64,000 nucleotides of DNA from Sinorhizobium garamanticum. Its GTDB lineage: Bacteria; Pseudomonadota; Alphaproteobacteria; Rhizobiales; Rhizobiaceae. The stretch is from assembly GCF_029892065.1 (NCBI RefSeq), contig NZ_CP120373.1, positions 496,001-560,000 on the forward strand, given 5' to 3'. The notes beneath the pieces are model-generated. The model was not told the origin of the DNA and searched no databases. It saw only the letters and a list, made by a program, of their open reading frames with translations. Position numbers and translations under genes: made by a program. Shown here piece after piece: positions 7,431 to 14,902 of the stretch; the stretch's first letter is position 1; every line of letters starts with the position of its first letter.

Positions 7431-8435
7431 TTAATGCCGGATACGAGGGTTGATCAGGCCGTAGAGCAAGTCCACGACGAGATTCACCAGCATGATGACG
7501 CCCGCGATGATCAGGAGTCCGCCCTGGATGACGGCATAGTCGCGGCGGAAAACCGAATCGACCATCCATTTGCCGATGCCCGGCCAGGAGAAGATCGTCT
7601 CCGTCAGAATAGCGCCGGCCAGCATGACACCGATCTGAAGACCGATGGTGGTCACGACCGGGATCATCGCATTGCGCAGGGCGTGGATACCCACCACCCG
7701 GAACGTGGAGAGCCCCTTGGCCCGCGCCGTGCGCACATAGTCCTCGGACAGAACTTCGAGCATCGCCGAACGGGTCTGCCGCGCGATGACGGCAAGCGGA
7801 ATGGTGCCGAGCACGATCGTCGGCAGAACGAGATGGCTGAAGGCCGACTGGAACGCTCCCTCCTGCCCCGACAGCAGAGAATCGATCAGCATGAAACCGG
7901 TGACCGATGGAAAGAAGAACATCAGCGAGATGCGTCCCGACACCGGCGTCCACTGCAATATGCCGGAGACGACGATGATCAACAGCAGGCCCCACCAGAA
8001 AATCGGCATCGAGAAGCCGATGAGGGCTGTGCCCATGATGATCTGGTCGAAGATGGAGCCGCGCTTGATCGCCGCAATGACACCCGCGGGGATGCCGACC
8101 ACGACGGCGAAAACGATGGCGCAGAGAGAGAGCTCGACCGTCGCCGGGAAGAGCTCCAGGAACTGATCGATCACCGGCTTCTTGGTGACGATCGACAGCC
8201 CGAAATCACCGCGAAGTACGCCCCAGAGATAGTCCAGGTACTGAACGACGATCGGGCGATCGAAGCCCAATTGGTGTGAAATTTCGGCGTGGCGCTCCGG
8301 CGACATCACCCGTTCGCCGGAAAGCAGCGCTACAGGGTCACCAGGAAGCAGGCGGATGAAGGAGAAGGCGATGATGGAAACCCCGATGAAAGTCGGGATC
8401 AGCACCGCCAAGCGCCCCAGAAGAAATCGAAACAT
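7431..8435 (-). CDS. dppB: Dipeptide ABC transporter permease DppB
   Basis: A 334-residue permease beginning MFRFLLGRLAVLIPTFIGVS, the classical DppB start. It contains the RLLPGDPV motif, the LGFDRPIVVQYLDYLWG loop and the EAA segment (YVRTARAKGLSTFRVVGIHALRNAMIPVVT). I choose the ATG at 8435, preceded by GAGG with 7-base spacing; a TTG at 8441 would add two residues. It lies 111 bases downstream of dppA, a larger gap than the rest of the operon and consistent with higher dppA expression. Confidence 0.93.
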   Translation of the reverse strand: MFRFLLGRLAVLIPTFIGVSIIAFSFIRLLPGDPVALLSGERVMSPERHAEISHQLGFDRPIVVQYLDYLWGVLRGDFGLSIVTKKPVIDQFLELFPATVELSLCAIVFAVVVGIPAGVIAAIKRGSIFDQIIMGTALIGFSMPIFWWGLLLIIVVSGILQWTPVSGRISLMFFFPSVTGFMLIDSLLSGQEGAFQSAFSHLVLPTIVLGTIPLAVIARQTRSAMLEVLSEDYVRTARAKGLSTFRVVGIHALRNAMIPVVTTIGLQIGVMLAGAILTETIFSWPGIGKWMVDSVFRRDYAVIQGGLLIIAGVIMLVNLVVDLLYGLINPRIRH

Positions 8436-8546
8436 AGTCAAACCTCATGCCGTCGTCGCCGCGAACTGGTTGAGCGGCAGCACTGGCAAAAAGGAAGAGG
8501 GGCGCTCGCCCAATGGCAAACGCCCCCTTCGGGTCAGTCGGTAAGA

Positions 8547-10142
8547 TTACTCTACAATGTCAACGCCGTCGAAAGCAAAGTCGCCGAGCGGGCTCTGCAC
8601 GAAGCCTTCGACGTTCTTGCGCATCGGGACGATGGAGAGCGAGTGGTCGAGCGTTGCCCACGGCGCTTCCTTCTTGAAGACGGCCTGAGCCTGCTGGTAG
8701 AGCTTGGTGCGCTCTGCAACGTCCGTCGCCTCCTTGGCCTTGGTCACCAGATCCTCGAACTCCTGGTTGCACCACTGGGCGCGGTTGTTACCGCCGACAG
8801 CATCGCAACCAAGCAGCGTGTCAAGGAAGTTGTCCGGGTCACCATTGTCACCCGTCCAGCCGAGGATCACCGCACCGTCGCGATCCTTTGCTTTGGACTT
8901 CTCGAGATATTCGGCCCACTCATAGGAGACGATCTCGACCTTGACGCCGATCTTGGCGAAATCGGCCTGGATCAATTCGGCGGCGCGACGTGCGTTCAGC
9001 ATGTACGGCCGCGCAACCGGCATCGCCCAGACCTTCATGGACAGGTCCTTGACGCCGGCATCCTCGAGCATCTTCTTGGCGACTTCCGGCTCGTAGGTGT
9101 CATCCGCGATGGTGTCGTCATAGGACCACATCGTCGGCGGGATCGGGTTCGACGCCGGGGTTGCCTGGCCCTGGAAGACGGTGTCGACGATCGCCTGCTT
9201 GTTGATCGCCTTGTTCAGCGCCTTGCGGACTTCAACCTTGTCGAAGGGGGGCTGCGTCGTGTTGTAGGCGAGATAGGCGACGTTCAGACCGGCCTGCTCC
9301 ATCACCTTGAGGTTCGGATCGGCCTTCATGGCTTCGACATCGGCTGCGTTCGGATAGGGCATCAGGTGGCATTCGCCGGCCTGCAGCTTCTGGTAACGGA
9401 CGGCAGCATCAGTGGTGATCGAGAAGACCAGATCGTCGATCTTCTGCTTTCCGCCCCAATAGTCCGGATGGGCTTTATAACGAATGACCGCGTCCTGCTG
9501 ATAGCCGACGAAGGCGAACGGACCGGTGCCGAGCGGCATCTGGTTGAGCTGGTTCATCTTGCCGTCGGCCTGCAGCTTATCGGCATATTCCTTCGACATG
9601 ATCGATGCGAAGGGCATGGCAAGGTTGGCGAGGAACGGTGCTTCCTTGCGCTTCAGCTTGATCTTCACCGTCATGTCGTCGATCTTCTCGATCGACTCGA
9701 GCACATCCGGCAGCCCCATGCCGGCGAAGTATTCCCAGGAACCGCCAGTCACGTAGCCATGCCACGGATGGTCGGGCTTCCACTGACGCTCAAGCGAGAA
9801 GATCACGTCGTCGGCGTTGAGTTCACGCGTCGGCGTGAAGAACTCGGTCGTCTGGAACTTGACACCCGGACGGAGCTTGAAGGTGTATTCGAGGCCGTCG
9901 TCAGAAATCGTCCAGCTTTCAGCAAGCCCCGGTTCGGTCTCCGTCGTGCCCTTCTTGAATTCGAGAAGGCGGCTGTAAACGGTGTGCGCGGCAGCGTCGA
10001 ACGTCGTGCCGGCCGTGTAGAGGCCGGGGTCAAAGCCTTCCGGCGAACCTTCAGAGCAGTAGACGAACGTCTTCGACCAAGCCGAGCCGGCCATCAGCGT
10101 GGCAAGCGCCGTCGCTGCGAAAAGAGTAGTGAGCTTTTTCAT
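8547..10142 (-). CDS. dppA: Periplasmic dipeptide-binding protein DppA
   Basis: A 531-residue solute-binding protein of family 5 (PF00496 type). It has a Sec signal peptide (MKKLTTLFAATALATLMAGSAWS), then KTFVYCSEGSPEGFDPGLYTAGTTFDA, the hallmark N-terminus of DppA. The motif GLAESWTISDDGLEYTFKLRPGVKF is the family signature. It captures di- and oligopeptides in the periplasm; in related bacteria the system also takes up delta-aminolaevulinate or haem. GGGAAG precedes the start. First gene of dppABCDF, with about 300 bases of upstream region ending in a RIME-like repeat. Confidence 0.95.
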   Translation of the reverse strand: MKKLTTLFAATALATLMAGSAWSKTFVYCSEGSPEGFDPGLYTAGTTFDAAAHTVYSRLLEFKKGTTETEPGLAESWTISDDGLEYTFKLRPGVKFQTTEFFTPTRELNADDVIFSLERQWKPDHPWHGYVTGGSWEYFAGMGLPDVLESIEKIDDMTVKIKLKRKEAPFLANLAMPFASIMSKEYADKLQADGKMNQLNQMPLGTGPFAFVGYQQDAVIRYKAHPDYWGGKQKIDDLVFSITTDAAVRYQKLQAGECHLMPYPNAADVEAMKADPNLKVMEQAGLNVAYLAYNTTQPPFDKVEVRKALNKAINKQAIVDTVFQGQATPASNPIPPTMWSYDDTIADDTYEPEVAKKMLEDAGVKDLSMKVWAMPVARPYMLNARRAAELIQADFAKIGVKVEIVSYEWAEYLEKSKAKDRDGAVILGWTGDNGDPDNFLDTLLGCDAVGGNNRAQWCNQEFEDLVTKAKEATDVAERTKLYQQAQAVFKKEAPWATLDHSLSIVPMRKNVEGFVQSPLGDFAFDGVDIVE

Positions 10143-10441
10143 GAGCTTGCTTCCCAGATTTGTTTTTTGTTCTCGTATTTGCCTGACGCGGAATGACGTT
10201 TACACCCGGTCAAGGGCGGATGGAACGACATTTGGCGTCGCAATGCAATAAGTCACTGCAGAAATTTGTCTATGCGAAAAATTCTTCCTTAAGTAGAGCT
10301 TGCGCGCGTATCCACGATTTTCGAAAACGGCCCGATGCACCGCCATCGTTAACGGCGCGTTTACCGGCTGCACAAAGGAATTGACAGCAATTGCGCGTGG
10401 CGCGCCAGAAAGACGCACCGCATTGAGAGCGATCTCGCACA

Positions 10442-10524
10442 ACAGCGCCGCGCGTCTAACCGGACGCGCAAGGGCTGCATGATTTGTCCTGAAATCGATT
10501 CCGATTTAGGGAATCATGCAGTAG
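10442..10524 (-). repeat. RIME-like repeat, shortened copy
   Basis: ACAGCGCCGCGCGTCT...GACGCGCAAGGGCTGCATGATTTGTCC...GAATCATGCAG: CTACAG-type half first, ATGCAG half second, with the usual linker deleted. A 7-bp inverted repeat CGCATTG (10419-10425)/CAATGCG (10525-10531) brackets it. It lies upstream of dppA and is paired with the oppositely ordered copy at 10675. Confidence 0.8.
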
Positions 10525-10674
10525 CAATGCGCGCTTCGCGGCGCCGGGCGGTCACCCCAAAATAGTGCGGTAGAAATACACTTCCCGTCGTGCAATAGAA
10601 TGCACACGCATTTCGGGGGGACATTCGGCATGGGTGATGTCCATGTGGAGGATTTGGCCGGCGACGTGGAGCTA

Positions 10675-10778
10675 CTGCATGTTTCCTTAAATCGTAGCCG
10701 ATTTAAGGATAAAAACATGCAGCAATTCAAAGTGCTACAGCGTCCTTTGCGCGTCTGATAAGACGCGCGGCGCTGTAG
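10675..10778 (+). repeat. RIME-like repeat, full copy
   Basis: A 104-bp element made of two palindromes: CTGCATGTTTCCTTAAATCG...AACATGCAG and CTACAGCGTCC...GACGCGCGGCGCTGTAG, joined by CAATTCAAAGTG. It is one of the best-preserved copies. Imperfect direct repeats of 21-24 bases (GTCCATGT...TTGGCCGGC at 10639-10662 and 10780-10800) flank it. It lies between dppA and the luxR-type gene. Confidence 0.88.
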
Positions 10779-10835
10779 TGTCCATGTCAGGTTGGCCGGC
10801 AAACTGCTGCGCGGCCATGGGGAGATAGCCGGAGC

Positions 10836-11549
10836 GTGGCGGTCTTACAGGAAAATCATAGGCGGTACGACCTTCACGAGGAGCTGGAGAAGGCTCTCAA
10901 CCGTGTGGATTTCTTCCGCATTTTCCACACTTTGGCGCTGCGTTTCGGTTTTGGGCATTTCGGCATCCTGCAACTCGGCAACGAGAATGACGCCTGCATG
11001 CTTTCCACGCGCCTGGTCCTCCACGACCTCCCCTCCGGCCTCGCCGAGGAATACGACAAGCGTCACCGTTTCGGCGATTCCATCGTCTACAAAGCCTTGC
11101 ATGGCTCGAATATTTCGTCGGTATGGGGCGTGAACGATTCGACGCTGGGATCAGGTCAGAGCCTCCTTTCCCAACTCGGTTTCGAGCTGTTGCTTTGCGT
11201 GCCGGTCAACGCGGCAACGACGGGAGCGCGCTATGCCGTGCTCTTCCTCGGCGATGGCGAGGACATCGAACAGGCCGCGCATTACGAGCTATGCTACAGC
11301 GCGGCATCAGCCTTCGACTATTTCTATCGGGCGACGCTCGCCAACAAGGCCGGCATGGGCCTGACGCCGAGAGAAACCGAAATACTCAAGTGGATTTCGC
11401 ACGGAAAGACGGCCAGTGAGATTGCCCTGATCGTATCGGTCTCGGAGCACACCGTGAATTCACACACCGCAACGATCCTCAAGAAGCTCGATGTAGTCAA
11501 CCGGACGCAAATGGTCGCGAAAGCGATACGAGAACAGATTATCCAGTGA
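10836..11549 (+). CDS. LuxR-family transcriptional regulator (possible LuxR solo)
   Basis: A 237-residue protein with an autoinducer-binding-like N-terminal domain (about 15-165) and a C-terminal LuxR helix-turn-helix (LTPRETEILKWISHGKTASEIALIVSVSEHTVNSH, about 172-210). No luxI homologue is in the window. Of the residues that contact acyl-homoserine lactones in TraR/LuxR, Y73, D81 and W97 appear conserved, but the usual proline after the aspartate is S82 and the usual first tryptophan is not visible, so the ligand may be altered or absent. The start is uncertain: GTG at 10836 is the first in-frame option but its Shine-Dalgarno is poorly spaced. A lone receiver gene follows on the same strand. 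Confidence 0.82.
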   Translation: MAVLQENHRRYDLHEELEKALNRVDFFRIFHTLALRFGFGHFGILQLGNENDACMLSTRLVLHDLPSGLAEEYDKRHRFGDSIVYKALHGSNISSVWGVNDSTLGSGQSLLSQLGFELLLCVPVNAATTGARYAVLFLGDGEDIEQAAHYELCYSAASAFDYFYRATLANKAGMGLTPRETEILKWISHGKTASEIALIVSVSEHTVNSHTATILKKLDVVNRTQMVAKAIREQIIQ

Positions 11550-11630
11550 AGTTGCCGGCGCAGCCGGCAGAGCCACCCGAGCGGCATGCTTCCAGCATAG
11601 GCGGCCGATCAATCAGGGATGTGAACGTTC

Positions 11631-12020
11631 ATGACACGGAAAGCCCACATCTTGCTCGTTGACGACAACCCGGCGGAAAACCTGATCCTCAGCGGACTGA
11701 TCAGGAAAGTGGACAGCATCGACATCGAACTGCACTACTGCCGGACGATGGACAGCGCGATCGCGTTTCTTCTTTCCGGCAAACCAGTCTCGATGATCCT
11801 GCTGGACAATCTCGTGCATCCTCGCGGTGATTTTCGCGAGACCGTTCCCGCCCTGAGGCATCAGGGCTTCATTGGCCCGATCGGTGTCATATCGTCCTCG
11901 CCGGGCGAGCCCTATTTCCAGAGCCTGGAAGAATACGGCGCCGATTTTCGCATCGACAAATCGGAAATCGATCCGACGGCGATCGAATTCATCCTAAGGG
12001 AATATCTGCCGGAGGAGTAA
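11631..12020 (+). CDS. Single-domain response regulator
   Basis: A 129-residue stand-alone receiver domain. The acidic pocket D11/D12 (LLVDDN), phosphoacceptor D59 (ILLDN), S88 (VISSS) and K110 (RIDKS) are all in place, so it should be phosphorylatable. There is no output domain, so it probably acts in a phosphorelay or by protein-protein contact. The segment after the phosphosite (LVHPRGDFRE) is typical of a rhizobial family of lone receivers. It lies 81 bases after the luxR-type gene and converges on rirA, sharing a terminator hairpin. The partner kinase is not visible. Confidence 0.85.
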   Translation: MTRKAHILLVDDNPAENLILSGLIRKVDSIDIELHYCRTMDSAIAFLLSGKPVSMILLDNLVHPRGDFRETVPALRHQGFIGPIGVISSSPGEPYFQSLEEYGADFRIDKSEIDPTAIEFILREYLPEE

Positions 12021-12047
12021 TGGCGGCCGAAAGAGTACGGCCGCCAT
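12020..12047. terminator. Bidirectional terminator hairpin between receiver gene and rirA
   Basis: ATGGCGGCCG and CGGCCGCCAT form a 10-bp perfect stem with an 8-base loop. The first base of the stem is the last base of the receiver gene stop codon, and rirA ends 15 bases further on. No long T-run is present. Confidence 0.55.
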
Positions 12048-12061
12048 GAGGGGGCGGAAAA

Positions 12062-12526
12062 TCAAGCCGCCGAGGTGCGCACCTGTGCCGTTTCGTCCAG
12101 GCCCAGAAGGAAGTTGATCTGCGGCCGGGCCTTGACCAGGTCGTCGATCGAATAGCCCTGAAGCACTTCGAAGAAGGCATTCAATGCCTTGCGCAGGGCC
12201 GTGTTGAGGCCGCAGCTGTCGACCAGAGGGCAGTCGATCTCACCAGCTTCGAAGCATTCAGCCATGGCAAAGCTGTCTTCGGTAACCTTCACTACGTCGA
12301 AGAGGCTGATTTCGGATGCCGGCTTCGGCAGCCGCACACCGCCATTGCGGCCGCGGACGGTTTCCACCAGGCCCGCTTTGGTCAGCGGCTGCAAAATCTT
12401 GAACAGAAACAGCTCGGAGACGCCGTAGGCCTTGGCGATCTCAGGGATGCGGCTGAGCTTCTCGCCGTTCGCTGCACAGTACATCAGCATGCGAACCGCG
12501 TAGTTCGTTTGCTTCGTCAGACGCAT
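12062..12526 (-). CDS. rirA: Rrf2-family iron-responsive regulator RirA
   Basis: A 154-residue Rrf2-family repressor. It has an N-terminal winged helix (MRLTKQTNYAVRMLMYCAAN...GVSELFLFKILQPLTKAGLVETVRGRNGGVRL) and three cysteines spaced as in RirA: C91, C99 and C105 (ECFEAGEIDCPLVDSC), which ligate an iron-sulfur cluster. In rhizobia RirA represses iron uptake genes when iron is sufficient. It is divergent from an iron-binding protein gene, with an Irr-box-like palindrome 55 bases upstream of its start. The family also includes IscR and NsrR, but the N-terminus MRLTKQTNYA and the context favour RirA. Confidence 0.93.
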   Translation of the reverse strand: MRLTKQTNYAVRMLMYCAANGEKLSRIPEIAKAYGVSELFLFKILQPLTKAGLVETVRGRNGGVRLPKPASEISLFDVVKVTEDSFAMAECFEAGEIDCPLVDSCGLNTALRKALNAFFEVLQGYSIDDLVKARPQINFLLGLDETAQVRTSAA

Positions 12527-12580
12527 AATTCACTCCGGAATCGAGAAATTCATCTTTTCATCATATAGGACGGATCGCAG

Positions 12581-12597
12581 TTTGGAACAATTCCAAA
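12581..12597. promoter_or_regulatory. Irr-box (ICE)-like palindrome between rirA and fbpA
   Basis: TTTGGAACAATTCCAAA is a perfect palindrome with 7-bp arms and a CAA spacer. It closely resembles the alphaproteobacterial iron control element bound by Irr (TTTAGAA-N3-TTCTAAA as I recall it). It lies 55 bases before rirA and 115 bases before fbpA, in the shared regulatory region. Binding by Irr is an inference. Confidence 0.6.
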
Positions 12598-12711
12598 AAA
12601 CAGCAAAAAATCACTTCTCGTTGACGGCCACGTTTCGCTGTTGACTGTCCGTGCGCGCGGCGCCAAAAAGGTGACCGATTTTGTTAAGTTACACAGAAAG
12701 TGGAGGGCACC

Positions 12712-13755
12712 ATGCGCATGTCAACGACGATGATCGGGGCACTGTCGATAACCGCGACGCTGTTTGCTTCGGCGGCACCCGTCTGGGCGGACGGCGAGGT
12801 CAACATCTATTCCTATCGCCAGCCGGATCTGATCCAGCCTCTGCTGGATGCCTTTACCAAGGAGACCGGCATCACCACTAACGTGCTCTTCCTTGACAAG
12901 GGTCTCGTCGAGCGCATCCAGGCCGAAGGGGCAAATTCCCCTGCCGACGTCATTCTCACCGTCGATATCAGCCGCCTCACCGAAGCGAAGGACGCCGGCG
13001 TCACGCAACCGGTCGCCAACGAGACGATCAACAAGGATATTCCGGCACATTTCCGCGATCCTGACGGCAACTGGTTCGGCCTGACCACGCGTGGTCGCGT
13101 CGTCTACGCCTCGAAGGAGCGCGTAACCGAGAACGACATCACCTATGAAGAACTCGCCGACCCGAAGTGGAAGGGCAAGATCTGCACACGCGACGGCCAG
13201 CATTCCTACAATATCGGTCTGTTCGCCTCGATGGTTGCCCATCACGGCGAAGCCGAAGCGGAGAAATGGCTGACGGGCCTCAGGAACAACCTCGCGAAGA
13301 AGCCGGACGGCGGCGACCGTGACCAGGCGAAGGCCATTCTCGCGGGCGAATGCGACCTTGCGATCGGCAACACCTATTACGTCGGTCTGATGATGACCAA
13401 CGAGAAGGAGCCGGAGCAGAAGGAATGGGCGGCGGCCATCAAGGTCCTGTTCCCGAACAGCAAGGACCGCGGCACCCACGTCAACATCTCCGGCATGGCG
13501 CTCGCCAAGAACGCGCCGAACAAGGACAACGCCATCAAGCTGATGGAGTTCCTGTCCGAAGGCGAAGCACAGAAGATCTATGCCGAGCAGGTTTTCGAGT
13601 ACCCGGTGCTTCCGGGCGCCGAGCCATCCGAAATCGTCAAGTCCTTCGGCACGATCAAGCCGGATACGCTGCCGCTTGCCGACATTGCGGCTAACCGCAA
13701 GAAGGCTTCGGAACTGGTCGACAAGGTCGGTTACAACGACGGACCGCAGGATTGA
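12712..13755 (+). CDS. fbpA: Ferric iron ABC transporter periplasmic binding protein
   Basis: A 347-residue protein with a Sec signal peptide (MRMSTTMIGALSITATLFASAAPVWA) and a class II ferric-binding fold. The mature start (DGEVNIYSYRQPDLIQPLLDAFTKETGI) and the paired tyrosines Y222-Y223 (GNTYYVGLM), which chelate iron in FbpA, are diagnostic. I choose ATG 12712, preceded by GGAGGG; a GTG at 12700 would add four residues. It stands alone with its own terminator: the permease is likely the gene at 23721, and no ATPase gene is visible in the window. RirA-dependent repression is expected from the context and family. Confidence 0.92.
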   Translation: MRMSTTMIGALSITATLFASAAPVWADGEVNIYSYRQPDLIQPLLDAFTKETGITTNVLFLDKGLVERIQAEGANSPADVILTVDISRLTEAKDAGVTQPVANETINKDIPAHFRDPDGNWFGLTTRGRVVYASKERVTENDITYEELADPKWKGKICTRDGQHSYNIGLFASMVAHHGEAEAEKWLTGLRNNLAKKPDGGDRDQAKAILAGECDLAIGNTYYVGLMMTNEKEPEQKEWAAAIKVLFPNSKDRGTHVNISGMALAKNAPNKDNAIKLMEFLSEGEAQKIYAEQVFEYPVLPGAEPSEIVKSFGTIKPDTLPLADIAANRKKASELVDKVGYNDGPQD

Positions 13756-13777
13756 GCGGATTATTTGAATAAGACAC

Positions 13778-13807
13778 GAAACAGCGGGCGAGAGCCCGCT
13801 GTTTTCG
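13778..13807 (+). terminator. Rho-independent terminator of fbpA
   Basis: ACAGCGGGC (13781-13789) and GCCCGCTGT (13794-13802) pair around a GAGA tetraloop, extended by GAAA/TTTT pairing, and are followed by TTTCGTTTC. It lies 23 bases after the fbpA stop. Confidence 0.85.
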
Positions 13808-13840
13808 TTTCGGCCAATCAGACGGGCGCCACGCAGCCTT

Positions 13841-14902
13841 CTATCTGTTCGGATTGCGCAGTTCCGCAATCATGTCCAGGATCGCCTTGCGCCGCTCCGG
13901 GGTTCCGGGATGGGTGGAGAAGATGCTCGTTTCGGAATGGTCGTCGAGCTTGGCTTCGAGCAGTTCGAAGAAGCGGGCGATCGCGGTCGGATCGAGTCCG
14001 GCCTTCATCATCAACTCGACGGAATGCCTGTCCGCCTCGGCCTCGGCCGAGCGGGAGTAGGAAAGCGACAAGAGGCCGCCGCCCTGCACGAGAACGTCCT
14101 CGGCTCCCGACCCGATATCGCCGGCAATTAGCATGATGAGCGCGGCAACGCCGGCGGCGCGATAGATCTGCCTGAGACTATGCTTGTGCTCGACATGGCC
14201 GATCTCGTGCGCCAGCACGCCGACGATCATCTCCGTGTCGTCGCCCGCGAGTTCGACAAGTTCATCGGTGAGGATCAGCGTTCCGTCCGGAAGCGCGAAG
14301 GCATTGGGGCCGACCGCGCCGCCCTTGCGGAAGTTGAGCGTGTAGCCCGCCTCTCCGCCGCTGGACTCAGCCACGATGCGACGGAACCCGTCGAGGATCC
14401 GGCCGCGCCGCGCCTCGTCGAGTTTCGATTCGCCGAGCAACGTCTGATCCATCGTCTCGAGCGTGCTCGCCGACATGATGCGCGGAACGATCGGCGGCGT
14501 GACGGCGACGGCAACCTCTACCAGGGCCGGCAGGGCAAGGCGATAGATCAGCGCGCCAAGGAGGATCGTTGCGGCGACGAAGGCGATGAGCCGCGGATGG
14601 AACCGCTCCAGCCGGTGGACGATCCCCTCGCGGGCGCAGCCCTTGCCGGCGAGGAACCGGTCGATCGCGTCGTTGTCGACGGTCTCGAAGAGCGAACCGT
14701 CGGGAAAGGTGATCCGACGCGGTATGCGACCGACCCGCGACGAGATCTCGATCGAGGACAGGCTGCCGCCCGCGAGTTCGGCACCGGTTTCGTCGCGCAC
14801 GGCGAGGCGCCCTGCACGTTCGAGGAGACTTGCGGGCAGCGAGCGGCTCGATCCCCGAGGGTGCCACTCGCCATGTGCAATGGCCGGGCCGTCAGAAGCC
14901 AA
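13841..14902 (-). CDS. M48-family membrane-associated zinc metallopeptidase
   Basis: A 353-residue protein. Residues 1-100 form a small N-terminal domain without a signal peptide, about 103-125 is a membrane segment (RLIAFVAATILLGALIYRLALPALV), and the rest is an M48 peptidase with HEIGH at 232-236 and the downstream glutamate ligand in SAEAEADR (286-292). This is the HtpX/Oma1/BepA-like group used in envelope protein quality control. The likely start is a TTG at 14902 that overlaps the end of the DUF898 gene by 11 bases, with AGAAGG 8 bases upstream. The overlap suggests coupled translation and a shared membrane role. Confidence 0.85.
   Translation of the reverse strand: MASDGPAIAHGEWHPRGSSRSLPASLLERAGRLAVRDETGAELAGGSLSSIEISSRVGRIPRRITFPDGSLFETVDNDAIDRFLAGKGCAREGIVHRLERFHPRLIAFVAATILLGALIYRLALPALVEVAVAVTPPIVPRIMSASTLETMDQTLLGESKLDEARRGRILDGFRRIVAESSGGEAGYTLNFRKGGAVGPNAFALPDGTLILTDELVELAGDDTEMIVGVLAHEIGHVEHKHSLRQIYRAAGVAALIMLIAGDIGSGAEDVLVQGGGLLSLSYSRSAEAEADRHSVELMMKAGLDPTAIARFFELLEAKLDDHSETSIFSTHPGTPERRKAILDMIAELRNPNR

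Noticed and set aside
8289..10196. A 635-codon plus-strand frame opposite dppA, and similar long frames opposite dppD, acsA2, aglA, aglF, mcp and cbrA.
   Set aside because: They are antisense shadows caused by GC-rich third codon positions. The sense frames have conserved domains and ribosome binding sites.
10621..10760. A 42-codon frame beginning MGDVHVEDLAG with a G-rich upstream sequence.
   Set aside because: Most of its translation comes from the palindromic repeat (LHVSLNRSRFKDKNMQQFKVLQ), and similar translated repeat fragments occur in frames at several other copies. It is a repeat artefact.
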